Shown here piece by piece: positions 1 to 13,205 of a DNA stretch of 64,000 bases (position 1 is the stretch's first letter; each line of letters opens with the position of its first letter). The notes under the pieces were generated by a model that worked only from the letters and a program-made list of their open reading frames with translations, was not told where the DNA came from and did no database searches. This DNA comes from Hetaerina americana. Lineage: Eukaryota; Arthropoda; Insecta; Odonata; Calopterygidae. Location: the NCBI GenBank assembly GCA_022747635.1, contig JAKTNV010000076.1, forward strand, positions 372,001-436,000, read 5' to 3'. Made by a program: the position numbers and the translations under genes.

Positions 1-517
1 AGGTGTCACCTAAATATGTAGATAGGTCAGAAAGCAAATTTTTACCATGTATTTCTTGGATTTTTATCACTGGTATCATTTGTCCTACAGGAGATGTGGT
101 TATTTGGCGCTTGATTTTTAAATGATGCAACATAATTATTATTATATACTTACATTATTTCCACCATAATAAAATTCAGTAAATAACTATTTCTCAATAT
201 CTTAATTATTGACAGTTGAGTATTCAATCTGAGTATAAGTTTGAAGTTTGAAACGAACTTAGCGTATTGTTAATTTATTTTTATCCGAATTTAGATGCTA
301 AATTTTTAAATTTAGTATACCCTCGTAAATTAATGGTTTACTATTACAAATTTCCAGTGACAGATACATTATATGGGACCCTCGTGAGCTGATGTACTAG
401 TGAAACCAATATCGTACTTAAGGAACTTAAATCACATTTCATAACTGACATTTTTAGGAGTGATAATTTTCCTAAGAATGTCCCACAATAGTAATAATAT
501 TGCCCTGTGTAAATATA
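1..517. other. AT-rich sequence, nothing recognised
   Basis: AT-rich non-coding sequence. I see no open frame of credible length, no repeat shared with the rest of the window and no RNA gene. Confidence 0.5.
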
Positions 518-600
518 GCTACATACATAGTACCCCGCAAGTCTTTTGGGAGGGGGTGTGTGGCGCCCCCGCCACACACCCTCTCCCTATACCCTTGGGT
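518..600 (+). repeat. Fragment of dispersed repeat R (copy 0), with a strong hairpin
   Basis: The stretch with taccccgcaag followed by a gggtgtgtggcg block resembles the start of the repeats at 18,766 and 31,700. This copy also holds a near-perfect inverted repeat: arms 548-564 and 571-587, 17 bp each with one mismatch, around a 6-base spacer. Homology to the other two copies is short, so membership is likely but not certain. Confidence 0.5.
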
Positions 601-959
601 GAATTGCATCTTCATCGATTCCACCGTCTTCGTTCCTCGTTCGTCTCAGTTCCTTTTGTTTAGTTTTATAAAACATTAAAAGCATATGACTCCCGTCTAT
701 TTGAATATGTCTAATGATCAGTGTGACAGATAAAGAGGATTTCAATATTCTGTTCTGCTGTATGTACATGTCCATGCCCTTCAAAGAGGTAGCGACATTG
801 AACAGTGTTACGGACCTGAAGACAATGCTCACGAGCATTTACTCGGCGAACCTCAATGCGAGCACTTGTCTGGAAAGCAAATAAATTTAGACTATCGCTA
901 TGTAGGTAATGTTTCTTAATGTATGCATTGTGATGACAAAACTAAGGATTTCACTATGC

Positions 960-1222
960 TCGACGTGGTAGACCAGTGGATGGAGTACAGGGCCATTGGC
1001 CGGGGGCCTTCGATTAGATTCCGTGTGACGTCCTTGAGCACCCTTGACCTTACCCTAATGGTGAAGATTTTTGGGTACCAGATCTTCCTAGGAAACCATA
1101 GGCGGAACAGGGAAAGGAACTGGCCCACCTACCCTGAATTATGAAGTTTAACTCGCCGTTGGGCTTAGTGCTAGGTAAGCTCTAATCCTCACCTATCAAA
1201 CCAACCTTCGGGTTGGAAACTG
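960..1222 (+). repeat. tRNA-derived SINE-like repeat, family A (copy 1)
   Basis: A head with pol III promoter-like boxes (a gtggtagaccagtgg A-box-like stretch and a degenerate B box near 1005-1021) is followed by a body matching 13,206-13,450 and the reverse complement of 52,838-53,065. Shared landmarks are the 'ccagatcttcctaggaaacc' block, a 'cgggctaagcactggg'-like block (here ttgggcttagtgctagg) and the terminal 'aaaccaaccttcgggttg' block. The three copies are well diverged, so this is an old family. Confidence 0.6.
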
Positions 1223-1339
1223 TGTAAGCGGTGTGCTAATTTTCGATGAATATTTTCCTTGGTGAGGAGCAATATTCTATATGCGTCGGAGGCAATAAAA
1301 ATCGATAAGTTCCTCAATACCTCGCAGGAAAACATGTGA

Positions 1340-1960
1340 TAAATCATGAGCGAAAAAGCGTTGGTAAAACTATCAGAGAACCTCCGTGAAGGACGACGCC
1401 CTGGGATAGTGGATGTAAATGCCGCCAGGGAACGTAGTAGGGGGGGGGGGAGAGCGCGATGGAACGTAGGGAAAGAGATGATGGGGGTGAGGGGGCGCGC
1501 GTCCCGAACTCGAGTCGGCGTGCGTGTTGCTGTCTCGGCCCGGCCAGACAAGGTGATGGATGCATATGCACTGCGATATATTTGCCCACAGAAAATAGGC
1601 TGTCGTGCGTGCGCGCTATACCCTAGCCCGTTAGAGCGAAGCCCGACCGAAGGCTGGCAATACTGCCTGGTATAATTGGTTCTCACCGAAAATCCGCTCC
1701 ATCTGAAGGGGCGCGCACGCAAATTGGGCCTGTCCCGTCGACTGGAGTGAGAAGGGACAGAACGACTGGAGAGGAAGCGGAAGGGAAAGAGGTGGGGTCG
1801 GCAGAGGCGTGGTCGTGGGCCGAATCCCGTCTTCCCCGTTGACTTCGTGTCGCGTTTCTATTAATTTTTGATCCGTGTCGTCCCAAGGGAGGTGGTGCAG
1901 GTGTGGTCGCATCCGCTCGGGTTTCGCAAGAGAAAGGGGTTCTTTTTGCGTATACGGTAG
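1340..1960. other. GC/CpG-rich patch without a recognisable gene
   Basis: Composition changes sharply from AT-rich flanks to GC- and CpG-rich sequence, with a run of G at 1440-1450. Open frames exist on both strands, including 1189-1722 on the minus strand, but their proteins are compositionally biased (Arg/Pro/Ser) and unlike any family I recognise. Long frames are expected by chance in GC-rich DNA. It could be a CpG-island-like regulatory region or a GC-rich repeat; I cannot tell which. Confidence 0.4.
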
Positions 1961-3489
1961 GTGTCAGGCTTTCCAGCGTAACTTGGCCGGATTTCTTCTT
2001 TGAATCGCAACAAAAAAATCAGCTAAAATAATTCTGCTTTCGAAATTTATTAATGGTGACCATGACCGTAGTTTCGTTGCTGAGCGAAATCATGTGTTGG
2101 TGAAAAGCAACAGGTTGACGACTATGTATGTCTGGTGGTTTTGGTTTTGGGCGAGGATGTCAGTACGACACGGTACGAAATAATGTAGGTTTATTGTGTG
2201 GAATATTTTATAGGGCACGACTGTAACAATACTGTTTCAAAGTTTTTTTGTATTTATTTATAGAGCGTTCCCTATCAACTCTCATTTTCTCCTTCCAACA
2301 GCGTAAATATTGCGTTAAATATTTATTGTGCGATATTTTACGGGCTCCCTTTAAATATGTAAAAGGCAACTCACTTGATCTGCTGAAATGGACCTTCCAT
2401 TTTATCGGTTCTAATTCCTTGATGTCTCCCTCAACGAGGTGATTTTAATGAATTCGCCCTTTAAAATGCGGTCTACTAAGTACGAGGAGAGATGTCTCCC
2501 CGAAATGGAGGTTCCATTAATGCTAATAAATGATGGAAGAACATTTTTGATAGGACGGGTCATCTGTATAAATGCGACACGATAATTTTTGGCGGTAAGA
2601 AGTAACAAATAAATACTGTACAGCACTTACAGCCATGGCCGTGAGGGGAACATTATTTGAAAAGAAGTGATGACGATGAATGCGAATATTTGGAGTTAGT
2701 TTGCCCTCAATTGATTCCGACTTGTCAGGCCCTTAGAAGACCGGTTTAGCAATCACGGATCCTGAGGAAAATACTCTTCATAATTCAAAAGACTGATTCA
2801 TTTCTTCCGAAATGGTGAGTGAACACTTAATGAAAAAAAGCCACGCGGTTACTTTCCTACATCCATGGATATTAAGATAATTTTGAATGCGACAATGCCT
2901 TTGTGTTGAAATCTACGCTTAGCCTCAGTTTTATCACCATCGCACTGTTAATATATAAATTTTTCCATTCATAATTCATTTATATTTTCCTGATAAATTC
3001 CTCATGATACACTGTCTCTCGGTATTCTCGAAATACTACGCTGATTAATTTATTCATTTTAATTGAGATAGGTATTGTAATCAAGTTCCATGCTTTTCTA
3101 AATGGGTTCATTCGTGGTTCCATGATAATCAGTTTTCCCTGCAGAAGAATCTTAACCTTACCTGCCTTACTTTCTATTTTGATCACCTTTGCCATTCTTT
3201 TCAGTTCTCCCATTATTTAGAACAATTTTTCTAATTTATTTAGTTTTCTTTCCACACTTCCCAGTTAACTACCGCAGGATGTAATAGAATATTTACAATA
3301 GTAATAATATCACTATCCGTGTGTACAGAGCCATGTTAATTTACATTAATTTTTTACTTGTAAGATAAATTATTGAGGAGCATAATTCTGTTTCTTAACA
3401 ATTATATCGCAGTACTATTTCTAAATATGTTAACCAATAATTTAATCGCATAATTAAATTCGAGCTTGTGAGAATATTAGCAATAATGT
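1961..3489. other. Nothing recognised
   Basis: AT-rich sequence with only short chance open frames and no repeat seen elsewhere in the window. Confidence 0.5.
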
Positions 3490-3537
3490 CCTTAGATAAA
3501 CATTCACCCTACATTTAGACCCTTAGATAAACATTCA
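3490..3537. repeat. Short direct repeat, 17 bp exact, period 31
   Basis: The 17-mer ccttagataaacattca occurs at 3490-3506 and again at 3521-3537. This is a small local duplication with no evident function. Confidence 0.8.
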
Positions 3538-3597
3538 AATACGTATTATTTAAGAGGGTAAGTCAATAAATGACTCGCAAAACTGCATAGAGGCCGA

Positions 3598-3652
3598 GTC
3601 GAAAATGACTTCGGCCTTCGGTCGCCTCCCCTAAAACTACAACCATTACTAG
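3598..3652 (+). repeat. 3' end fragment of SINE family B
   Basis: An aaatgacttcggccttcgg block followed by tcgcctcccctaaa and a short ctac-rich tail matches the 3' end of the complete copy at 62,541-62,875. Only the 3' end is present, so the copy is 5'-truncated. Confidence 0.55.
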
Positions 3653-3783
3653 ATGCCGGTGCAATAATAATGAAAGTAACTTCCTGAAATTTGTTTCACT
3701 TTTCTAAGTACTTACCCTGTACATTTAGACACTTATTCTATCTCTTTACAAATCCTTTATATCCGGTAGCAAAGAAGTCTTTT

Positions 3784-4015
3784 GTTGGCTGTCGCAGCCA
3801 ACGAATAACCTTTTGGACTACGACCACCCAAATGATTTTAGGAGCCCGAGCAGATGAAAATCACTGAGGACTAAGTCGGACGGTGCGGTGGATATTCCAA
3901 GTGTTCCCAATTGAAATGTTAGTGACAGCTGTTCTTCTCGTGTGCACTCTTGTACGCTGTTTGTCTCGTGTACGCTCATGCAACACAACCGCCATTTTTC
4001 TCTGGCTGCCACTAA
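3784..4015 (-). pseudogene. Probable decayed mariner-type transposase fragment
   Basis: On the minus strand the segment around 3830-3880 reads, with one stop and frame drift, like the mariner C-terminal block P-P-x-x-P-D-x-x-x-S-D-F-H-L-F-G-x-L-K (seen as APSDLVLSDFHLLGLLKSF in the 3818-4012 frame). Upstream in the same frame is an ECTREEQ stretch resembling the N-terminal region of some mariner transposases. If so, the catalytic middle is missing. A perfect 7-bp hairpin (gttggct/agccaac, 3784-3802) sits at the downstream edge. No terminal inverted repeats could be assigned. This is inference from a short, degraded match. Confidence 0.4.
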
Positions 4016-6240
4016 CTGACTGACCGCGAGATGTCACGCAGCCTCAACAACAAGCATACATGTGCTGCTTTTTGTTGGCAAAATATGCGATCATAATTTA
4101 AACATGGTGTAAAGTAAGTTGACGTTTGTGGTTTATTTATGGGCTTACCCTCGATTCTTAGGTCAAGTTACATGTTTACAGTTCTTCTCCCAGGCAATAA
4201 TTTTTTGGCCGAAAACCACTCACAGTAGATCGAGCGCTAGTGATCAAGGTAATATTTTTAGTGGGGTGCCTGGCTTCGTCGAGTTGAATACCTGCAGTCT
4301 ACTTCCGTGCTGGGTTCAACCACGGTTTAGGCTATGTCCGCCAAGGTTTGACCCTGGAAGTCTATAATGTACTTAGTATTATCTTAAACAATTCCTCTAT
4401 CTTGCTAGCAAATTTCAAGGTCGTAAGAGAATTAGGTTGAAGTGACACAACATAAAAAATATATTACTCTGAAAAGGATAAAAATTTGAGTATGTGATAA
4501 CAGATTGTCAATGCTCTCATGACGACACAGTATAAATATAAATGTTTCTGTAGCATTACATATAACTGAAATTCTTGAAATGGTAATGCTCAGTTGAGTA
4601 TATGGCAATTTAGTCATTTCATGTTATGCCTTTTTATATTATAAAATCCTCCTGAGAATAAAAATAGCCTATTTTTTCTAATATTTTTAAATGTGCAGTA
4701 TGAATAAAAGGTCATCAATGCTAGGGTTGGTTTAACGTAGATTTTGACTCAAACCTCCTTTGTCATTTGTCATTTTAAGATAAACATAAAATTATAAAAT
4801 AAAACGAAGTGTAAATTATCTAGAGTGACGTAAAAAATTAGGAATTCTCAAAAATTGAGCCATTTTTACTCAATTAAATAGGACCGGCTTCCTAGCAATT
4901 TTAATTTATGCATTTGAATTCAAACGCTATGTTGGGATACAGCATAAGTAATGAATGTCCTATCTACAACACTAAAATGTCTAAATGTCAACACTAAAAT
5001 GTCTCTGTCTTTCTAACTCAACCGTGTCTCGTTTGGCTACATCGCGAGTAGAAATCTTCTCAAGTTCTTTGACGTATTGCCTTTGCGTCCCTTCTTGTAT
5101 CACAGCTCAATTGAATCAGCAAACGAAGCTACTAGGCGATACAACAGGCTTCGGTTCCATTACACTGTTTGGCGTTCTGCCCCGCGGTGCAGAGCGCATC
5201 GAATGTTGACACGAGGTTCATGGTTCGTCCATTTCGAAAGGTCCGGCACCGATCAAAGGGAAAGAGATACGTCGAGGGCGGCGGGCGGGATCGGGTGATG
5301 GTAGTTGGAAAGTAGTGGTCTAGGAATGGGAGAATGGGAATAGTGCGAAACGTATTAGAGGCAGAAAAAGTGTTATGTTGACGGTAAAGCCACCGTTTCC
5401 AGGATAAAAGCGATTTTTTTCTAATATTGGTGGGTCCATTGACGTGAAGTACCAAAAGTTAAGTAATGCTTAATGCTAAAGTTGGATATCCCAGTGGAAT
5501 GTTTTTGATCATGTTTAACCACAAAACAACTCAGATTCAATCACAGTTCACAGCAAGTTTGCCAATTGGATTTAATCGAAATATATAGCGGCTGATTATA
5601 AATTTTACATAATTTTCTTCGGCACTAAATTCGTATGCCCGATATTGAAAATCATACCAATTTGTATTGACTATTAATACTTAAAAACTATTATTCCCGT
5701 CAATAAGTATTTTCTAATGTAAAGCTATACAATTATTAATGATTTAGTAAATATGCTTGATCGGCACGGAAGGGTAAATTTTTATTGTTCTCACGATTAG
5801 TCCATCTATATAATAATATGGCATAATTTGAAACCATAGTTTACGTAATTTTTATTTGTATCTATAATATGTGTTTGTTTTTTTCAAACACCATTGAAGC
5901 TGTCAAAATAAAAGATTAGTTTTTCTTATAACTGTGAGGCATAAATAGGTTAAACCTTAACTATTTTCATAAGAATGGACATTTTTTCATGATTTTGTGC
6001 GTAGATGTGTAGCTTTTTAATACGTAACAGGAATATAAGGACGAAAAATACCAGGAAATCACAAGTTTAACGCAAGAAGTAATGAGGTCAACCAAGGGGT
6101 TAAATCAGTGGCGGTCAGGGGCAACCAATTCTGAGAGTATTTAAAAATCAGTGTAATGCGTATGGGGTAAAGATCAATATAAAAAAGGACATGAGGTTTT
6201 CGAGAAGGATAAATAAGTAAAATACTAAATGATAAGGGCA
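4016..6240. other. Nothing recognised apart from a small tandem duplication
   Basis: AT-rich with a moderately GC-rich patch around 5150-5300. The 16-mer caacactaaaatgtct occurs at 4967-4982 and 4989-5004. No coding or RNA feature is supported. Confidence 0.45.
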
Positions 6241-6872
6241 AAAATTCGAGTGAGGGAACAATTTACCTATTTTGGGAGTGTTTTGGACCAAGATAGTCAA
6301 AGTTTTGGGGATATCCATAGAAGAATTGAGTTGGGCAAAGAAGCTTTCATAAGGCGGAGGAAATTGATGTCAGGGACTTAGAGGATTGATGTTAATAAAA
6401 GACTCGTTAAAACTTTGACATGTAGCAGGGTTTTGTACGGAGTGGAAACATGATCATTGAAGCAAGATGATAGACGTAGATTGGAGGCTTTTGAAATGTG
6501 AGTGCGGAGAAGGATGAAAACGCTAAAATAAAGAATAATCAACGAAGAAATACCAGACATTTAGGGGTAAGAGGGAGAATTGATGAGAAAAATCCAAGGC
6601 AAGAAAGGTGGATATAGTGAATTTTGATTGGCACTGACCAACCGAACACTGCGGTAGAGAGAAGAACGTTTGACAGGCGAGCTAGAGAATGAAGGGAGAG
6701 GAAAATCAATGTTGTATTGAATGAATAGAGGTAGCAAGTATTCGGAATTAAATAAGTACATAATGTAGTATTGGATGTTAGGCTGCATCTTACTAGACGA
6801 AACTAAGAAGTGTACCGATGATCTGTGTGTCCATCCAAAACCTACATTAAACGGGAGGCTACCAATAAAATG
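6241..6872 (+). mobile_element. Decayed RTE-like LINE, 3' portion
   Basis: The plus strand carries remnants of the LINE C-terminal coding region: 'YFGSVLDQD'-like, 'KEAFIRRRKLMSGT'-like and 'RRRLEAFEM'-like stretches (6470-6505), followed by the family's 3' end (gtgtccatccaaaacctac, then a degenerate ggtag stem arm at about 6850-6870). It is aligned by eye with the better-preserved pieces at 27,124-27,507 and 59,750-60,104. Many stops and frameshifts make this an old, dead copy. Confidence 0.75.
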
Positions 6873-9800
6873 AAAGAACTTTTGAGGTGTGGACTTATGG
6901 AACTATAGTTAAGGTATGGAACGACAAAAGAAGAGGTATTTATCACGTTTAGGGAGAAGACGTTGGGTGAGAGGTTGTGGTGTGATGAAATTGCATCAGA
7001 GGAAAGAACAGTAGGTGCTTGGGAAGAAAAGACATTTTTTGGATCTAATGGTGAGTAGGAACAAAAATAATCAACATAGAAGAAGGAAATAGTGTACGGA
7101 AAGTCTCTATATACTTTGTAGGAGTGCGTTGGAAATATACGTCGATGTTTAATATGATCAATTGGTAATAAATATCCTAGTCTTCATGTTTTTTTTCAAA
7201 ACCTGCTGACTCTATAGCCCACCTTTGATAATGAAAATAAAAATCATATGTAGGTCGCTGATTTTTCCCTAAATACCTATTTTTTCCCGTTCTTCGGAAA
7301 TGTAGGCAAATGAGGCAAAGATTTTACACAATCTAAATATCTTAATGCTTTGCGTTGCAATAACCTGATTTTCGCCTGAAACTCTCGAGAAAATGTTCAT
7401 CTCTGATATCTTACTTGTTTACGCCAATATCCTGTTGTGATTTTCACTTTTGAGTGGTAAAGCTAGTTCTTTAAATAAATTATGTTAAAAAATTTATTTT
7501 AATAAAACTTTAACATTGAAATACATACATTTAAGCAACATAAAAATTGGGAACCAGGGTATAACTCGGAAATAATTCAATCGATACAATTAAACGTTAG
7601 TGCTCTCAGTCCACCGTGCTAAAAGTTAAGTGAGACAGGAGAACGTTCGTGGGGGTAAAACTGTGGTGATTCCACCTTAATTAATAAACTTAAACGTTAG
7701 AAGTATTAAAATAATAGCAGTTAACCATGAGGTTGAGGAGAGTTTTTCTCAATATAAACATGTTTTATTAATAATGGGACTTCTTTTAAGCTTGGAAATC
7801 TTGAAAATGTTAACATTTTCTATGCAATAAATATTTATAAAATGTATTTTAAAAAGACAAGTAAAATAATGCAATTTAATTGCATTCACGAGTGTAACAC
7901 GATTTCTAGTATCTATTTGGTGTCTACGATCACTTTAAGTTTTTATGTAGTTTTAAATGCCTCTTCCATCTTACCTCGACGTTCATTTTGACTGCTTATC
8001 TTTGAATATTAAAGCCTAAGAATAAGCCCCTAAGCCTCATAGTGTAAATTCTTGTTCTTTTTAATAAGTGATTTATTATGGTTGTATTTAATTTTTCCTA
8101 CATTGCATTGCCCTACATAAATGTTTTCAAAGTATTTTCATTATAGACCTGTTATTTAGCTTACAAGTAATATTTATAGTGCTGCTGCAACAAACGGCCA
8201 AACAAAATTTCTGTAATTTAATAGGGTAAGAATGTCTATGATATCATTGCAGCTGGTGGGGAATGTTAATTGAATAAATTAGGCGGGCTCCAATTTATTA
8301 CTAACTACAAGGAAATGGCTCACAATTCGGCGCAATGTACTCTCAGCAGAGTTATTTGTACGCACGTCCATTAAAGTTAATGACAGCAGTTTTATATTAA
8401 TATATTTATAATCGGTTGCGTAGGTTATTAAATCGTTTTCATCTGTCATATTCGAAGCTTATTCCGATCGATAAAATAGGTCAACCCAGGTTAACGGGTT
8501 TGGTTCTTACGTTTGAAGACATCGTTATGCACTTTCATGCATCAGATAACTAATCGCGACCTTTGCCAGAATGGTTCTCGAAATGATTGATCCATTTGAC
8601 ACACTGCCGGAGAAGGAGTTTCAAAATGGGAGGCATAATTTCGTCCATTGACTTGATGATGTGAAGGATGCGAATTAGAATTGCCTACCTACCTCTAAGC
8701 GAAACCTATCAGCGTTCCTCCACCTTCCGTCATTATCCTATAGAATACCTTTCTCAAAGATCTCACTCTTCCCTTTCATGTGAGCGAGTGACACCAATGA
8801 GAATAAACGGGAGCAATGAAACCTGTTACATCTCGGGTAATTAAGTGGACCGGTCATTTTATTCGCGCGCGATTTTTCACAAACCAAAACTAGATTCGTT
8901 CCGATGGGTAAAAAAATCGCGAGTTTACCTCTGCGATGCAGGCTTTTTTATCACGCTTCCATGGGTCTTATAAAAGCTCCCTCAGATTTCAATTTTCCAC
9001 GTTCATTTTTTTGCCCCTGGATCGAATGAGTCTTTATATATACTGCTTAGCTCTGGGCCGATGGGTAAAATGGATTTTTGAGCATGTGGTGCACATTTGT
9101 GTCGGAAACTCTATTGAGCGCAGCAGTTCTGGTGTGATGATGTACTCGGCGTATGAAATGGATTCTTGAAAAAAATATATGGGTGTGAATGATGCAATAT
9201 CACTGGTCATAAATCGTGATACTAGTGTTTCGGGACTCACAAATTTTGCTGGAGGTTGCAAGGTTATTCCTGAAAGTTCTTGAACATCGGCGGAAAGAGT
9301 CTACGGTAGAGATACCTTCCTCATCGAGGCAACGAATGTTTCCGATTCCACCACTTCCTCAGCGTGTTGAAAAGAGCGGGCACGGCAGCCGTTAATGTGT
9401 GGTCCGGTGAGTGAACGTTTCAGGCATCGAGATTCGGAACCTGGAAACAGTTTTGAAATTATTCAAACAAGAATTTCGTGTTGTCAAAGTTCTTGAGTCC
9501 AATTATCAAATTCACAAGGCAGCAGACCTCAATGTGTATTCGTTTCTGTCAGAACCTCAAACGGTTCTCAGGTAATTTATGTTCACTATAACGCAACCGT
9601 ATACGCTACAATCACATAGCACTATATGAAATTGAATTTTTGGCCTATAAATTTCTCATTTATGATACTGTGGTAATACTAACGGAAGGAGGGTGAAGTT
9701 ATATTGGATACTATCGCTGAAGAAAGCTGAATGGAGCGTAAAAGGAGAGATAAATCGAATGAAGAAAGACGTTATGGTAATGAGTAAGACGGTATGCACG

Positions 9801-10209
9801 GTTCATTATACGATAAAGGGAAAGATTTGAATGATATTTATCTCGAAATTTAGCATTTTGGGTCTTGATTTTCGGCCCGTTCACGTATGGCTAACATCAT
9901 ATTGATTAAAAGATCATTGACATGTTAAGTTTTGTGCATTGCTCTGGTACTAGCATTGAAACCTAATAACCCTGGAAACGCTCATGACTAAATTTTCGAA
10001 TTATTTTAACTAATGACCAAGTAATTTTAGCACGTTTATAACGTGCTTGCTTGGAAACCCAAAGGTCGCGCTTGACTTACGTTATTGAATTCGCGTTAGG
10101 ATTATAAAAGCGTACTAAAGTGGTTTAGCATTGAACCGGACTCTTGATCCGAGAACTTAATCGGTTCTAGGAGGATTGAAGACTTAAACGAAGGCTTTGC
10201 ACGGGCATA
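6873..10209. other. Nothing recognised
   Basis: Mostly AT-rich with purine-rich stretches (6900-7080, 9690-9800). No frame resembles a known protein, and no repeat shared with the rest of the window was found. Confidence 0.45.
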
Positions 10210-10620
10210 CCTTTGAAAGGCTTGCGGCACGGGCTCTGAGAGCCGTTCGCGTGCTCTGGGGGGGGGGGAGACAATGGGCAAAGGGTGATTAGGGTCATCG
10301 GGCATTCTCGGGGACGCTCCCTTCGGACGGCGACCCTTTGATCGAGTCGCGTGTTTTGTCCTTCCCAACTTGTTGCTCTCGTGCGACGATAAAGGGGAAA
10401 CCCCATTTCTGGACGAGTGTACACACTTCCCTCTCCGTTGGAAAAGGAACGAGATGTGTCGAACATCCGTGCTAATCGTCCTCGTTTCACATCAAACACA
10501 GCCTTCGACTAATCGCACCGACTCCAAAATGACACGTATCGTGCCCCCTCCGTCTTGCCCTAGCCGTCCGTTCTCGCTTCGTGGTTCGCGCGAGGAATCC
10601 AGGGTCCATTAAATCGTTCG
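10210..10620. other. GC/CpG-rich patch without a recognisable gene
   Basis: GC-rich, CpG-containing sequence with a G run at about 10,259-10,268. Overlapping frames on both strands (for example 10,167-10,499 minus) look like compositional artefacts. No known domain was recognised. Confidence 0.35.
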
Positions 10621-13205
10621 TGCCATCTCTCCTTGTTTGCCTCTCGTGCTTGGCAATCTATCCAGTTTTCAATTATGGAGTCCGACGGCTTGATACTTCC
10701 ACCGGAACTACATTTGCGGGCGGAGATTCTGGTCTCCACAGGATACTTCTCAACTGCTAGGCAGCGCAGTGGCAGGTGGCGTTGCAAATAGCGTAGCGAG
10801 TTGCACGCCATGCAACATGCTCCATGATAAAGATGTAGTGCCAAGTTTCTTAACTTCTGTAATGCTGTTAACGATTTCGTGTGGTGTAGAAGTCTTGTGT
10901 GCACTTTACATAAGCCAAGCAAGAAGTGTGTGGACAGACGTTTTTGTCCAGATTCCAGGACTCAGTTAGGCCTGCTATCCTGATGTTTTTGTATTCAAAA
11001 TTGAGTCTTAATTTAAAAAGTTTGCATGCAAATGTAGGTTATTATGAATTCGTAAGCTTTCTTTGAATAGAAAATGCCATTCAAGTTCCCCAAATCATAC
11101 AAGTATATATATAATTCTTGGCGGTTGTTACTCAAAACGAAGAAAAAATGAGCTCTTGTTTAATTTAGATTGACTCAAGAAACAATTATGTTATTAAATA
11201 TTTGGAATTAAAAGACAAATTTGTTTCGAAATGGGGCCAAAGTGTAAAAAGCCTTGACGGAAAAACGAGGACTAACGATGGAAAATAAATGAGTAACGCG
11301 TGTATTCACCTCTCGAAGCGATGCCGACAAAACCCTCCGAAGACAAGAAACCTTTATGTAAGATGTATACGTCAAGCGTCACTTTGTGGAAACTTATAAT
11401 GTTCATGATAATAATGCTCACAACTTGTAAATTTGAATATTAAATATTCAACTATACGAACCATGAATCTGACGACTTTTCTCATTATAGCGGTAAAAAT
11501 TGATTGTGACACAAGTTGACGAAGCCATTGCCAAGAAGTGTACGACGTCTCTATTGCCTCTTCTGTGAAATTTTCGGACCAAACAAATTAGCTTAGTGGG
11601 AGAGATGATGGCCCTCAATGATGTGTGCACTTAAATATCTTTTTCTATGAAACGCCATGTAAAATATTAAAATAGGCTATTATTTTTAAAAAGCTTTTGC
11701 CACATTTAATGAATTATTCATGCTATTTAATTCTTCTCAAACGCCTTATCTTCTGTTGGAATGTTTCTAGATACGTCCATTCCACTTCCTGTTTTTGACC
11801 GAATCTTCTTAGATGAGAAAATGTATAGCTCCTCAGCCCCATTAACACCCTGCTCACGCTGGTGAGGTAACCAGTCTTGGACGAAAGATGCCGACTAATT
11901 TGCATTCAAAATAAATCCTGCTCTACGGGAAAAGCGAAAAAATCATTTTCCTGATATTTTTTCCACAATGTAGATTTCAAATTCAATCAATGCAAATGCA
12001 AGGTATATCACGACCGTTTATTCATCAACCTCACGCCATTTTGTTTTCTCTGGTGACGCCTAAGCTGTCCGGTAGGTTGTTGTCACCCTTTCGCTCTCGC
12101 GCGGTCAACCGCCGCAAGTGTCCACCATATCGGTTTCGTTAACCTTTCCTCTCGCAATTAACGTTTCAGTGCCGTAGTCCTTGCCATCAGCCTGCACCAA
12201 TCATTTGGCCAGGAAGTGAAAGCGATTACATGTGTTGAGTGAGTGATGTGCCTTTCCAATCTTCAATTTTCTCCGACTCGGTGAGTTAGCTCCACGGAAG
12301 GGTGGAGAAGTCGGTGAAATGTATTCTAAAACTGTTTGCGGTATTATTTTCCCTCATCAGGAACACCGATGAGTTTTAAGTCTTCTCCATTGGGAGTCCT
12401 GAGGGCTTGAGGTATTGGAGCTGAGGGTTCATTTAAGCATTTTGAAAAGTTTTGTAGGCGTACAGGTGGCATATCCCCATATAACAGATGTTATAGTGAG
12501 ATGTGTTATTTGTTATGTCCTTCTTTAAAAGGTGATTGCACGACCTAAATATTTGCATTGTGAGAATTCTTAAATTTAAGGTATGGAATTTTAAATGCTT
12601 TCAACGGTTTCTAAATAATTAATGTTTGTAACAGTCAATTTTAACTAATTTATCCTCATGGATCAGGGAACATAGGATGTCGGAATATGAACCCAGCGTA
12701 TGCTACTCAACGATTCTATTCAGTTTATTCTCTATTACAAAATATCTCGCCGATGGATACCTCATGTGTCGCAAAAACTGTTTTAACTGATATCATGTAG
12801 ACGCTTGCCAATTTTTTGCACTTAACAGTAATTGTTTCCACATTCATTTAATGCAAAATCAGGCGCCCCGTGGTAAGGTTAAACGCAGTCGGTATGTGCT
12901 GTCTTGGTTTTGGCAGTACAATCGATCTGCTATATGTTTAGCTCAAGATCACCAATGCAAAAATAAGAATTCAGGTTAAAAATATTAGATCATCAATTGA
13001 CCTGAATATAACTGGCAATATTATTTAAATTTCCCCCTACTTTCGCCTCAACAGCCTGATGCACTTGTAATTTCCATTTAGAAATTTTCTATGACAGAGC
13101 TATAAAAAATAATAAATTTCATCACAAACATGACAACTTCAAAAAAATTGTCTTTTTTTATATACGAGACAAATTTTAATCAAAATCTTATATCTTCTCG
13201 GTCAT
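10621..13205. other. Nothing recognised
   Basis: AT-rich sequence. Frames at 10,560-10,922 (minus) and 10,769-10,969 (plus) overlap each other and match no family I know. A moderately GC-rich patch lies around 12,050-12,300. Confidence 0.45.

Noticed and set aside
1189..1722. 177-residue minus-strand open frame
   Set aside because: Lies in GC-rich DNA with competing frames on the other strand, has biased composition and no recognisable domain.
4258..4370. Possible SINE (gctgggttcaaccacgg, ggtttgaccctgg)
   Set aside because: B-box-like words occur, but no matching copy in the window and no tail.
10560..10922. 120-residue minus-strand open frame
   Set aside because: Overlaps a plus-strand frame of similar quality, has no family resemblance and no splice or expression context.
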